This document shows, piece after piece, positions 15,170-23,645 of a stretch of DNA of 40,069 bases. This DNA comes from Mogibacterium sp. (GTDB lineage: Bacteria > Bacillota > Clostridia > Peptostreptococcales > Anaerovoracaceae), in NCBI GenBank assembly GCA_017510725.1, contig JAFWMD010000052.1, forward strand, positions 1-40,069. Reading direction: 5' to 3'. Made by a program: the position numbers and the translations under genes. The notes under the pieces are model-generated. The model searched no databases. It was given only the letters and a program-made list of their open reading frames with translations, and was not told where the DNA came from. The stretch's first letter is position 1; each line of letters starts with the position of its first letter.

Positions 15170-16567
15170 TTATTCCGGCCAGTTAACTGACTCGATTTCA
15201 GGGAATTTTTCCTTGATTGTCTTTTCGAAGTTAGCCTTGGCACCATCCATGTCAACGTTGCCGTCGAAGTAATCCTTGAATGCGCCCTGGATGCCTTCGT
15301 TGCAGCCCTGATCATAAGGACCTGCGTTGCTCATGTCGATGTTCTTAGCTGCCTCTACGAAGAGAGCGATGTGGTTCTGTCCGCCGAGGAAGTCCGAACC
15401 GAAGTTAGGATCATCAGCGATTTCCTGCATAGCAGACTGGTTGTTTGTGTAGTCCTGTGTATCAAGAGTGATCTTCTTCATGATATCAGCATTGCATGTG
15501 AGCTGCTTCATAACGTCAGCTACGAGCTCTGTGTTGTCTGTACCTGCTGCTGCGCAGATCCATGTGCCGCCCCAGTAGTATGGCTCTGGTCCATAGCATA
15601 CTGCGTAGTCGCCGAAGATTCCGTTGCCGACTTCCTGAGCTCCGTCCGGATCAGCAAGTGAGTTGCCGAGGAGTGTGAAGTTGATGCCCCATGTGGAGTA
15701 GAAGAATCCGAATACCTTTCCTTCCGGACCCTGGTCAGCTGCCCACTCAGGTGCCCACAGTGATGTCTTGTTGTTGTATCCCTTGTCAGTGAAGTCCTTT
15801 GTCTGCTCAACCCACTTCATGATGTTGGCGTCAACATTGACTGCTGTTCCGTCAACCCATGGTGCGGATACGTTGTTGGAGAATGTACGATATGAATCAT
15901 CATATCCGGAGAGCATCTTGTAGCCCTTTGCTGCAGCCTGCTCAGCTACTGCATTGAACTTATCCCAGTCAGCGAGAGCTGCCTGTACTTCATCAGGATC
16001 ATCTGTTCCGAGAACATCCTTTGCGATGGATCTTCTGTAAGCGAAGAGTCCCGGTGTAGCCTGCCATGTTGTTCCCTTCTGAGCGCCGTTGGAATCAGTT
16101 ACGATATCCTTGGTGTACTGATACTGTTCAGCCATGTCGGCATCTGTAAGTCCGAGCTCCTTAACGTCTAATGTATAGTCGGAGTCTACATACTTAAGTG
16201 CGTAGTCTGCCTCTACCAGGAAGATGTCGATCTTGTCATCAGCTGCTGCGCTTTCCTGTGCGAGAAGTGCTGCATCCAGCTTGTCCTGATAGTTCATGCC
16301 TTCGTTAGGGTTGATGGTCCACTTAACGACTGTTCCATCTTCAAGTGTTGTTGTCGACTTATCCTCAGCAACTTCAGTTACTCCTGGATAATAGTCGTTG
16401 AAACGGCTCTGGAATTCATCGTTCCAGCACCAGATATTGAGTACCTTTCCAGCCTCAGCTGCTGCATCACCGCCGTCGCTGCTGCCACCGCCACCACATG
16501 CTGTCATACCGAACATCATGGCTGCTGCAAGTGCGATACTCAGGAATGCTTTGAATCCCTTCTTCAT
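15170..16567 (-). CDS. Extracellular sugar-binding lipoprotein of the ABC importer
   Basis: The 465-residue product starts with a lipoprotein signal: basic MKKGFK, a hydrophobic stretch, and the lipobox MTAC with C24 as the lipidated residue. A Gly/Ser/Asp/Ala linker follows, then the mature domain beginning LNIWCWNDEFQSRF. The domain is of the family 1 type, rich in Trp and aromatic residues suited to sugar stacking. It captures the oligosaccharide outside the cell and delivers it to the MalF/MalG-type permeases. AAGGAGG lies upstream of the ATG. The gene begins 30 bases after the LacI regulator stop with no clear promoter between, so it probably depends on the regulator's promoter. Cellobiose/cellodextrin specificity is inferred from the neighbouring GH94 and GH5 enzymes. 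Confidence 0.92.
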   Translation of the reverse strand: MKKGFKAFLSIALAAAMMFGMTACGGGGSSDGGDAAAEAGKVLNIWCWNDEFQSRFNDYYPGVTEVAEDKSTTTLEDGTVVKWTINPNEGMNYQDKLDAALLAQESAAADDKIDIFLVEADYALKYVDSDYTLDVKELGLTDADMAEQYQYTKDIVTDSNGAQKGTTWQATPGLFAYRRSIAKDVLGTDDPDEVQAALADWDKFNAVAEQAAAKGYKMLSGYDDSYRTFSNNVSAPWVDGTAVNVDANIMKWVEQTKDFTDKGYNNKTSLWAPEWAADQGPEGKVFGFFYSTWGINFTLLGNSLADPDGAQEVGNGIFGDYAVCYGPEPYYWGGTWICAAAGTDNTELVADVMKQLTCNADIMKKITLDTQDYTNNQSAMQEIADDPNFGSDFLGGQNHIALFVEAAKNIDMSNAGPYDQGCNEGIQGAFKDYFDGNVDMDGAKANFEKTIKEKFPEIESVNWPE

Positions 16568-16597
16568 AGTTATCCTCCTTGAAAATACTTCCGTGGT

Positions 16598-17608
16598 TTA
16601 TTTATTTACCCACTTTCTGACACTGTTTCCGCTAAGAAACTCCCCCGACACCATGATCTGTTCGGCTACACTCGTGCCTTCAATCGCTTCCACAAGCTTG
16701 CGGACCGATTCCTTTCCTATTTTGTCAGCGTTCTGATACCAGGTAGTCAACCTCGGATTAAGTATCTTCGAAAGATTGATGCCGTCATATCCGCATACAC
16801 TTATGTCATCCGGTATGCTCAGTCCTCTTTCGAAGATCTCGGTCTGCCCTCCTATATAGGAGAAGTCATCAGGAAACATGATCGCCGTTGGCGGTTCTTC
16901 CAGATCGAGCAGTGCCGCTGTCGCCTTCCTTACAGATTCAGCATCGTGGTATCTGGCTTCAGCCATGTACTCAGGAGGTGTTTCGATACCGTATTCCTTC
17001 ATGGCACGGTTGAATCCTCTGATACGCTTCTGCGTTACCAGTGTGCGTTCGCCGTGGATGAAAGCGATCCTTCTGTGTCCCTGCTCAGCCAGATAGGAAG
17101 CCAGTCTGTATGATCCCTCCTGGTTGTCTGAGACAATAGAGCTGAGGTTGTCGAATGAATAGTCGATGGTAACCACCGGTACATCACTCCTGACAAGCTC
17201 GAGCACTTCCGGGTTCTGGAAGTCAACGCTCGCTATCACGACTCCATCGCAGTTCCTGTACTTGCAGTGCTGCAGGAATGACATCTTTTGTCTGCCTATA
17301 TTATTGCTGATAAAAGTGATGTCATATCCGTTGGCCTCGGCCTCTTCCTTTACGCTGTTAAGGATGAGTGAGAAGAACTCGTGTGTCAGACCGCTCATGG
17401 TGTCATCGACAAACAGCACTCCGATATTGTGCGATTTGTTTGTCTTGAGCAGTCTGGCCGCAGCATTCGGCATGTAATTGAGCTTACGTGCCGTTCGCTT
17501 GACCAGCTCTACTGTTTCGGGACTTATTTCAGCATATCCGTTCAGCGCCTTCGAAACAGTGGCCGGGGAAACGCCGCATTCCTTGGAGATATCTTTTATA
17601 GTTACCAT
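16598..17608 (-). CDS. LacI-family transcriptional regulator of the cellobiose locus
   Basis: The chosen start is the ATG at 17608 (MVTIKDISKEC), with AAAGGAAA upstream; the frame also extends to 17629 but that start lacks a site. The 336-residue protein has an N-terminal helix-turn-helix (TIKDISKECGVSPATVSKAL) with the hinge helix NAAARLLKT, followed by a periplasmic-binding-like sugar domain (about 58-336). LacI proteins bind short palindromes and release on binding sugar. Four matching palindromes lie in the divergent region, over its own promoter and over the phosphorylase start, so autoregulation and control of both arms are likely. The effector is probably cellobiose or a derivative. 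It is first in the minus-strand operon of regulator, binding protein, two permeases and ATPase. Confidence 0.92.
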   Translation of the reverse strand: MVTIKDISKECGVSPATVSKALNGYAEISPETVELVKRTARKLNYMPNAAARLLKTNKSHNIGVLFVDDTMSGLTHEFFSLILNSVKEEAEANGYDITFISNNIGRQKMSFLQHCKYRNCDGVVIASVDFQNPEVLELVRSDVPVVTIDYSFDNLSSIVSDNQEGSYRLASYLAEQGHRRIAFIHGERTLVTQKRIRGFNRAMKEYGIETPPEYMAEARYHDAESVRKATAALLDLEEPPTAIMFPDDFSYIGGQTEIFERGLSIPDDISVCGYDGINLSKILNPRLTTWYQNADKIGKESVRKLVEAIEGTSVAEQIMVSGEFLSGNSVRKWVNK

Positions 17609-17644
17609 GTTATTTCCTTTCTGCAGCATTCCAGCGAAAACGTG

Positions 17645-17658
17645 CGAATACGTTTTCG
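17645..17658 (-). promoter_or_regulatory. LacI operator O1
   Basis: The plus strand reads CGAATACGTTTTCG, one mismatch from the palindrome CGAAAACGTTTTCG. It lies just downstream of the predicted transcription start of the regulator operon. Its CGTTTTCG half also pairs with CGAAAACG at 17635-17642, making a larger palindrome. Confidence 0.75.
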
Positions 17659-17665
17659 TGGCTTC

Positions 17666-17694
17666 ATTTTAATTTACTAAAACGTTTTCGTCAA
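17666..17694 (-). promoter_or_regulatory. Promoter of the LacI/ABC transporter operon
   Basis: The minus strand has TTGACG (17694-17689), a 17-base spacer and TAAAAT (17671-17666). Operators O2 and O3 overlap the spacer and the -35 box, and O1 lies near +1, so bound repressor should block polymerase. Confidence 0.75.
17677..17690 (-). promoter_or_regulatory. LacI operator O2
   Basis: CTAAAACGTTTTCG, one mismatch from the palindrome CGAAAACGTTTTCG. It sits between the -35 and -10 boxes of the regulator promoter and abuts O3 directly, with centres 14 bases apart. Confidence 0.75.
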
Positions 17695-17704
17695 TACGTT
17701 TTCG
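17691..17704 (-). promoter_or_regulatory. LacI operator O3 (weaker)
   Basis: TCAATACGTTTTCG keeps one perfect CGTTTTCG half and a degenerate other half. It overlaps the -35 box of the regulator promoter and is contiguous with O2, which suggests cooperative or auxiliary binding. Confidence 0.55.
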
Positions 17705-17784
17705 TAAAATTTTTATAAATTTTTGTCTGAAATGCTTTTTTGTTACGCTTTTTTTAGATTATACACTATTTTTTCAATTTGTCC

Positions 17785-17814
17785 TTTACAAATTACACCT
17801 TTTACCCATATAAT
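17785..17814 (+). promoter_or_regulatory. Promoter of the cellobiose phosphorylase gene
   Basis: TTTACA (17785-17790), an 18-base spacer and a perfect TATAAT (17809-17814). Transcription should start near 17821, just before operator O4. The 50 or so bases upstream are strongly AT-rich and may act as an UP-like element. Confidence 0.75.
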
Positions 17815-17827
17815 ATGCTTAAGTTTA

Positions 17828-17841
17828 CGAAAACGTATTCG
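17828..17841 (+). promoter_or_regulatory. LacI operator O4 at the phosphorylase start
   Basis: CGAAAACGTATTCG, one mismatch from the palindrome. It lies about 7-20 bases downstream of the predicted start, between promoter and ribosome binding site, a typical blocking position. Its centre is 183 bases from O1, a distance at which looping is possible. Confidence 0.75.
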
Positions 17842-17859
17842 CTAATAAGGGAGCGCTAT

Positions 17860-20292
17860 ATGAAATTCGGTTTTTTCGACGATTTAAATAATGAATATGT
17901 AATAACAACGCCCGAGACTCCCCTTCCGTGGATCAACTACCTCGGATCACAGGATTTCTTCAGGCTGATATCAAACACATCCGGAGGCTACTGCTTCTAT
18001 AAGGATGCAAAGCTGATGAGGCTCACCCGCTATCGCTACAACAACAGCCCGATGGACAGCAACGGACATTACTTTTATATAAAGGATGGAAACTGCATAT
18101 GGAATCCGGGCTGGCAGCCGGTGAAGACCCATCTTGATTCTTACAGATGCAGACACGGTCTCGGCTATACCGTATTTGAGAGTTCAAAGAACGGTCTCGA
18201 TGCTGTGCAGGAGGTATTTGTACCTCTTCATGAGAACTGCGAGCTCACAAGAGTCACGTTGATGAACCGCTCTTCTGAGACCAAAGAGATCGATCTGTAC
18301 AGTTATGTAGAGTTCTGTCTCTGGGATGCGCAGGATGACGCCTCCAACTTCCAGAGGAATTTCTCCATCGGTGAAGTCGAGGTAGAGGGAAGCACTATAT
18401 ACCACAAGACAGAATACCGTGAACGCAGAAACCACTACGCGGTCTTCTATGTAAACAAGGATATATGCGGATTCGATACAAGCCGTGATGAGTTCGTCGG
18501 AATTTATAACGGAGCAGACAAGCCTCGCGCAGTTGAGGCCGGTACAAGCTATGACAGCGTGGCTCATGGCTGGGCTCCTGTCGGCAGCCACCATCTGAAG
18601 TTCTCACTTGAACCGGGCAAGATCTTCACATGCATCTTCATTCTAGGATACTGCGAGAATCCGTATTCAGAAAAGTTCTCGGCGCCCGGGATCATCAACA
18701 AGACACCTGCGGACAGACTTATATCGCTTTTCGGTACTGACGACCAGTTTGATGCTGCCTTCCACGCGCTCAGATGTTACTGGAAAGACCTTCTTTCAAC
18801 TTATAAGGTCACTTCCGGAAACGAGAAGCTCGACAGAGCTGTTAACATATGGAACCAGTATCAGTGCATGGTAACTTTCAACATGAGCAGGTCGGCCAGC
18901 TACTATGAAAGCGGTCTCGGACGCGGCATGGGATTCCGCGATTCCTGTCAGGACCTTCTCGGATTCGTGCACCTGATACCTGAAAGAGCACGCGAGAGGA
19001 TAATCGACATCGCGAATACGCAGTTCCCTGACGGAAGCACTTATCATCAGTATCAGCCTCTTACCAAGCGTGGCAATCTGGCAGTCGGAAGCGGCTTCAA
19101 TGACGACCCTCTATGGCTGATCGCAGGTGTCTCTGCATACCTTAAGGAGACCGGAGACTTCAGCATACTCGACGAGCAGTGCACATACGACAACAACGAG
19201 AATGACAAGTCCTCCCTTCTTGACCATCTCAGGAAGAGTTTTGGATATACCACGACCCACCTCGGGCCTCATTCGCTGCCACTCATCGGGCGCGCGGACT
19301 GGAATGACTGCCTTAATCTCAACTGCTTCTCAGAGCATCCCGGCGAGAGCTTCCAGATCACCGGACCAAGTGAAGGCCCGGTCGCAGAGAGCGTTTTCAT
19401 CGCAGGCATGTATGTGAAGTACGGCACGGAATTTGCCGACATACTCACACATATCGGATGCCAGTCGGAAGCTGCTGAAATCATGGACAGAGTCGAAGAG
19501 ATGCGCTCTGCAGTACTGTATGCAGGATGGGACGGAGAATGGTTCAGACGTGCTTATGACGCTTTTGGCTCTCCTGTCGGCAGTAAGGACTGCGAAGAAG
19601 GACGCATATTCATAGAACCTCAGGGCATGTGCGTAATGGCAGGAATAGGAACCGGGACCGGTGAGGCTGAGAAAGCTCTCAGCAGCGTAGAGAAATACCT
19701 GGAGACTGAATACGGGATCATGCTGCATCAGCCGGCTTATACAAAGTACCACCTCGAACTTGGCGAAATAACATCATATCCTCCGGGATACAAGGAGAAC
19801 GCCGGTATTTTCTGCCACTGCAATCCATGGATCGTAATCTCAGAATCCATGCTCGGACATGGCAGCCGGGCATTCGACGTATACCGCAAGACCAATCCGG
19901 TGTTCCTCGAGGATATAAGCGAGATACACCGTACGGAGCCATACGCTTACTGTCAGATGATAGCAGGCCGGGATGCCGCAACACATGGCGAGGGCAAGAA
20001 CAGCTGGCTCACCGGTACGGCAGCATGGTCATTCGTAGCAGTCAGCCAGTACATACTGGGCATCAGGCCTGAACTTGACGGGCTCCGAATAGACCCTTGC
20101 CTGCCTGCTGACATCGACTCATTCAGCTGCACCCGTAAATTCCGCGGATCGACATACCGCATAAGCGCAGAAAACACCGCGGGCGGAAAGAAAGGCTCCT
20201 TCACCGTTACAGTAAACGGTGAGCCATCGGGAAATCTGATCCCTATACCGGATGCCCCTGCGGAAATTGATGTCCGCATAAAGATAAGCTAG
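17860..20292 (+). CDS. Cellobiose phosphorylase (GH94)
   Basis: The ATG at 17860 follows AAGGGAG by 7 bases and gives 810 residues, the usual length of cellobiose phosphorylase. An upstream in-frame ATG at 17779 would translate the promoter and operator and is rejected. The start [20 protein letters not shown], the YRYNN segment and [10 protein letters not shown] (477-486) match GH94; the catalytic acid should be the second Asp, D483. RYRYNNSP and RCRHGLGY fit cellobiose rather than chitobiose phosphorylase. The enzyme splits cellobiose with phosphate into glucose 1-phosphate and glucose in the cytoplasm, saving ATP. No signal peptide is seen. It is the only plus-strand gene, divergent from the LacI/ABC operon with which it shares operators. 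Confidence 0.93.
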   Translation: MKFGFFDDLNNEYVITTPETPLPWINYLGSQDFFRLISNTSGGYCFYKDAKLMRLTRYRYNNSPMDSNGHYFYIKDGNCIWNPGWQPVKTHLDSYRCRHGLGYTVFESSKNGLDAVQEVFVPLHENCELTRVTLMNRSSETKEIDLYSYVEFCLWDAQDDASNFQRNFSIGEVEVEGSTIYHKTEYRERRNHYAVFYVNKDICGFDTSRDEFVGIYNGADKPRAVEAGTSYDSVAHGWAPVGSHHLKFSLEPGKIFTCIFILGYCENPYSEKFSAPGIINKTPADRLISLFGTDDQFDAAFHALRCYWKDLLSTYKVTSGNEKLDRAVNIWNQYQCMVTFNMSRSASYYESGLGRGMGFRDSCQDLLGFVHLIPERARERIIDIANTQFPDGSTYHQYQPLTKRGNLAVGSGFNDDPLWLIAGVSAYLKETGDFSILDEQCTYDNNENDKSSLLDHLRKSFGYTTTHLGPHSLPLIGRADWNDCLNLNCFSEHPGESFQITGPSEGPVAESVFIAGMYVKYGTEFADILTHIGCQSEAAEIMDRVEEMRSAVLYAGWDGEWFRRAYDAFGSPVGSKDCEEGRIFIEPQGMCVMAGIGTGTGEAEKALSSVEKYLETEYGIMLHQPAYTKYHLELGEITSYPPGYKENAGIFCHCNPWIVISESMLGHGSRAFDVYRKTNPVFLEDISEIHRTEPYAYCQMIAGRDAATHGEGKNSWLTGTAAWSFVAVSQYILGIRPELDGLRIDPCLPADIDSFSCTRKFRGSTYRISAENTAGGKKGSFTVTVNGEPSGNLIPIPDAPAEIDVRIKIS

Positions 20293-20326
20293 TTTTTTCT
20301 TCATTATTTTTCCATAAACTATAAAG

Positions 20327-20381
20327 ACGATTCCACGGTCTTTTTGTCATCAGCCGGACAAAAGACCGTGGAATCGTTTTT
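20327..20381. terminator. Long terminator between the convergent GH94 and GH5 genes
   Basis: A nearly perfect 20-bp stem pairs 20327-20347 with 20358-20377 (ACGATTCCACGGTC arm, one bulged T) around a 10-base loop. A TTTTTT run follows on the plus strand, so it ends phosphorylase transcription efficiently. The minus side reads CTTTATAGTTT, a weaker tail that may still stop the GH5 transcript. Confidence 0.9.
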
Positions 20382-20396
20382 TGCTGTTTTCTGACT

Positions 20397-21332
20397 TTAT
20401 AAGCAGTTTGTCAGTTCATCTCTTACATTATCCATTCGCGCATCACTTATGCCGAAGTCCATTTCCTTATAACTCCAGGCGGCGCGTGATATGCCATGCT
20501 TCTCGAACACCCTGTGGATCACCCTGTACCATTCAAGAGCTTCTTCCGGTGAAACCACATCTATCACTCCGTACTCTCCGCAATACAGGTCCGCCCCATG
20601 TACTGCAGCCTTTGTGAGAGCCGACTCAAACAATTCCTCGAACATCTCTTCAGTAGTGCCTGAATCCCTGAAAGCCACCCTTTTCTCTTTATCAAGCCTC
20701 GGGTCCCAGTAGGCACCCTGATGGGTGAAGTCGTGCGGTTCATAGCAGTGGAAGCTGTACGCTACCAGGCTATCCTGAGGAGCATCAAGGTCTTTCACCG
20801 CTCTGACATCATTATAATCGTAGCTGCCTATCACTATTGCAGTGTCAGGAGCATAGTTCCTTATGCGTCTGACGCACTCTGCAGATATCTTTTTCCATTC
20901 AGGCAGAAAAGATGCGTCAGTTATCTCGTTCAGGAGGTCGAACGCTACGTTCTCATGATCTCCGCCGAATTCTCTTGCCAGTCTCTCCCAAAGCTTCAGA
21001 AATCTTTCCTGATAATCCCTGTTTTCGAAGAATCCGGACTCCTGCTCGCCTGCATCGAACGAATATCCCGGAGCTTTGTGAAGATCGAGCATGACATTCA
21101 GGCCGCTGCGTTTTGCCATGTCTACTGCTCTTCTGATCCTGGTGATACCGTCATCCATGAGCTCCGCGACATCATAATCCACAGGAAGCCTTACATGATC
21201 CGCTCCCCATGATGCAATAGTCTCAAAGTCCTTTTCACTTATGAATCCGTCAAGCCTTTCAACGCTGTAATCGCACTGTGACATCCAGCCGCCGAGGTTG
21301 ACGCCTTTGTAGAATCCCTTTTCCTTAAGCAA
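20397..21332 (-). CDS. Cytoplasmic GH5 beta-glucanase, CelC-like
   Basis: The start appears to be a TTG at 21332 (LLKEKGFYKG, read as Met), 6 or so bases after AAAGGGGA, giving 311 residues. GVNLGGW, ISEKDFETIASWGADHVRLP, FDLLNEI with acid/base E136, the HCYEPHDFTHQGA loop and LYCGEYGV with nucleophile E253 follow the GH5 pattern. The closing AAWSYKEMDFGI closely recalls the endoglucanase CelC of Clostridium thermocellum. There is no signal peptide, so it should work inside the cell on imported cello-oligosaccharides, feeding the adjacent phosphorylase. It is the last gene of a unit that begins with the PP2C-type sensor at 26852, 21 bases after the unknown membrane protein. Confidence 0.88.
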   Translation of the reverse strand: MLKEKGFYKGVNLGGWMSQCDYSVERLDGFISEKDFETIASWGADHVRLPVDYDVAELMDDGITRIRRAVDMAKRSGLNVMLDLHKAPGYSFDAGEQESGFFENRDYQERFLKLWERLAREFGGDHENVAFDLLNEITDASFLPEWKKISAECVRRIRNYAPDTAIVIGSYDYNDVRAVKDLDAPQDSLVAYSFHCYEPHDFTHQGAYWDPRLDKEKRVAFRDSGTTEEMFEELFESALTKAAVHGADLYCGEYGVIDVVSPEEALEWYRVIHRVFEKHGISRAAWSYKEMDFGISDARMDNVRDELTNCL

Positions 21333-21353
21333 TTTGATTCCCCTTTCCTGCTG

Positions 21354-22025
21354 CTATATGACTCCTGCAGGTATCAGTATGATCAGAAGCAATGCATCGA
21401 TTCCCCATACCGCGATCAGGAATCTTTTTCTCTTTACCGGTTCCATATCAGGTACGTAATTCGCTGCAAGGAAGAACGGTATATAAGTAGTAATAAACAC
21501 CGGCAGAACACCCCACCATTTATACACCCAGATGAACGAGTGATTTGATGTTCCTGCAAGGAATGACTCTACAAGAGCAAACAGCAGCGCCATGCTCAGA
21601 GCGCCTGCAAACTTGCAGTCTATACCCTTTTTTCCGTTTTTGGCGAAATATCTTGTGCTGCGGTCTTCAGGCAGCATCTTCAGTGAGATCATGCCTGCCA
21701 GCGAGAACATCATGGACAGTTCCCAGCACACTCCGATCAGCAGAATAAATGTTGTTGACTCATTGCTGACCGACCAGAGCGGATATCCTGTTACATGCCC
21801 GATTATCGCGTTGAAGATCTCATAAAACCAGTGAACTCCATACAGGGCCAGTCCGGCATAGATCATATCGTATTTCCTGTTATGGATCTCTGTCCAGTAT
21901 ACGTAAAATACGACTGCCAGAATGAAAATGAAGGTCCAGTTGAAATTGTCAGTGCTGCGGACCTGTATGGCGTTCACCAGATCTTTCGCAGCCTGGGACC
22001 CGTCTCCCCAGAACACAAAATGCAT
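21354..22025 (-). CDS. Membrane protein of unknown function, about six spans
   Basis: The 223-residue product has hydrophobic spans at about residues 28-45, 55-72, 87-112, 140-160, 165-190 and 203-222. The first 25 residues are polar, and a basic loop (RSTRYFAKNGKKG) lies in the middle. Several Trp and His residues lie near membrane boundaries. I do not recognise a family. AAAGGGGGAAGGG precedes the ATG. It is placed 14 bases after the FGGY kinase gene and 21 bases before the GH5 glucanase gene, so it is cotranscribed with sugar genes. It could be a sugar-related permease or a partner of the sensor phosphatase, but nothing in the sequence settles this. Confidence 0.75.
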   Translation of the reverse strand: MHFVFWGDGSQAAKDLVNAIQVRSTDNFNWTFIFILAVVFYVYWTEIHNRKYDMIYAGLALYGVHWFYEIFNAIIGHVTGYPLWSVSNESTTFILLIGVCWELSMMFSLAGMISLKMLPEDRSTRYFAKNGKKGIDCKFAGALSMALLFALVESFLAGTSNHSFIWVYKWWGVLPVFITTYIPFFLAANYVPDMEPVKRKRFLIAVWGIDALLLIILIPAGVI

Positions 22026-22039
22026 ACCCTTCCCCCTTT

Positions 22040-23629
22040 CTACTTGGATACTGCTTTAAACAGGTTCCTGTTAGCGGTGTACAGTTTCTTGAAAGTCCTG
22101 TAATACGGTTTATACTTTGCGTGTTTTTTCATATCAGGCTTATATGTTGCAGATACCGGTATGAACTGTTTGGTGCATTCGAGATCCGGAATAAGGCCCA
22201 GCCCTACTGCAACTACTGCGGCAGCACCCACAGCTCCCACATTCTGAGGCGAAGGTACTGTCTCAAGGGTCCTTCCTAAGATATCTGCAAGCATCTGGCA
22301 CGATACCGGTGAGAGAGCTCCTCCCCCGACAAATCTGATTGGATCAGATGTCTTCACCAGCCTCCCCTGACATTCAAGCATCCATCTGAGGTGATAGAAT
22401 ACACCTTCCAGAACAGCATGTATCATCTCTGTTTTTCCGGTCTCAAGTCCCAGCCCGAAGAACATGCCGGTCGCGTTCGGGTCCTCAAAAGGACATCTGT
22501 TACCGTGCAGCCACGGAGTGAAAATGACACCTCCCGAGCCCGGTTCCACATCCTTTACAACTTCGTTCAGATAGTCGAAAAGGCTTTTGTTTCTCTGTTC
22601 GTAATCTGACGGAACGCCCTCTTTCTTTATATAAACGCCTATCTCATCAAGAGCCAGATGATCTCTCACCCACTCAAGGCACTTGCCGGCGGTCTCCATC
22701 TCAGCAAAGTAGTTATACTTTCCCTCCTGCGCGCCTGTCACGGAAGCTATCATGGAAGCAACATCAACCACCTGCCTCTTTGTCACCGTCGACACCCAGC
22801 CGGAAGTACCGCTGTATATGTGTGTATCGCCGACCTCAACGCTTCCGGCTCCGACTCCTATAAGCGATGCGTCTCCGCCGCCTCCGAACACAGGTGTACC
22901 TGCCTTTAATCCCAGCTCAGAAGCTGCTTTCTCAGTCAGACCTCCGACCATGTCGGTAGATCTGATGATACGCGGCAGAAGCTCCATGTTGATCCCGAAC
23001 ATTTCGCACAGTTCTTCGCTCCAGCACTTACCCTCAGGACGCGTGTCATAAATAAGGGTCCCGAATGCTGAATCTTCAGTCATTGTGAACTCACCGGTAC
23101 AGCGACAGATAAGATAGTCCTTTACATCAAGCCATCTGTAAGCATCCCTGAATCTCGGCTCGTGAGCCTCAAGCCATTTATACTTCCATACAGGATCCTT
23201 GACCGAACTCGTTACAGCTCCTGTGATCCTCAGGCTCGGTACAAGCTTGAAAACATTTGCGCCGGCGATCTGAATGCCATAAGCTATACCCTTCTTCAGC
23301 TCTTCTTTTGCGCGCTGGTCCATATAGCTCATAGGCCTGTGGATCGGATCGCCATTTTTGTCTACAATAACGAGACCCTGCATCTGTGAGCAGAAGGAAA
23401 TCCCTTCTATCTGATCCGGTTTTATGTCTGCTCTTTCGAACAGCTCTTTAGTGCTCGAAGCCATGCCGTTCCACCAGTCATCTCCATCCTGTTCAGCACC
23501 GCCGCCCTCGAGGATATATAAAGGATATCCTGCCGACGTGGAATCGAGAAGTCTGATCGTTTTATCCACATCGAACAGGCATGTTTTCACTCCTGTAGTA
23601 CCGATATCATATGTAAGAATAAACGCCAT
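22040..23629 (-). CDS. FGGY-family carbohydrate kinase (xylulokinase-like)
   Basis: The 529-residue protein opens with TYDIGTTGVKTCLFD, the phosphate-binding motif of FGGY kinases. It continues with GISFCSQMQGLVIVDKNGDP and MSYMDQRAKEE, where the DQR Asp is the probable catalytic base. The second domain has the VGDTHIYSGTSGWV segment and RFVGGGALSPVSCQMLADILG, both family signatures. It phosphorylates a free sugar or polyol with ATP in the cytoplasm. Xylulokinase is the closest class by eye, though ribulokinase- or gluconokinase-like activities cannot be excluded. No isomerase gene is adjacent. The gene lies 16 bases after the sensor phosphatase gene, with only a weak upstream AGG, so its translation may depend on that of the sensor. 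Confidence 0.88.
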   Translation of the reverse strand: MAFILTYDIGTTGVKTCLFDVDKTIRLLDSTSAGYPLYILEGGGAEQDGDDWWNGMASSTKELFERADIKPDQIEGISFCSQMQGLVIVDKNGDPIHRPMSYMDQRAKEELKKGIAYGIQIAGANVFKLVPSLRITGAVTSSVKDPVWKYKWLEAHEPRFRDAYRWLDVKDYLICRCTGEFTMTEDSAFGTLIYDTRPEGKCWSEELCEMFGINMELLPRIIRSTDMVGGLTEKAASELGLKAGTPVFGGGGDASLIGVGAGSVEVGDTHIYSGTSGWVSTVTKRQVVDVASMIASVTGAQEGKYNYFAEMETAGKCLEWVRDHLALDEIGVYIKKEGVPSDYEQRNKSLFDYLNEVVKDVEPGSGGVIFTPWLHGNRCPFEDPNATGMFFGLGLETGKTEMIHAVLEGVFYHLRWMLECQGRLVKTSDPIRFVGGGALSPVSCQMLADILGRTLETVPSPQNVGAVGAAAVVAVGLGLIPDLECTKQFIPVSATYKPDMKKHAKYKPYYRTFKKLYTANRNLFKAVSK

Positions 23630-23645
23630 GCTTTTACCTGTTCTT

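Noticed and set aside
17779-17859. Upstream in-frame start for the cellobiose phosphorylase
   Set aside because: It would translate the promoter and operator O4, lacks a ribosome binding site, and the family starts at MKFGFFDD.
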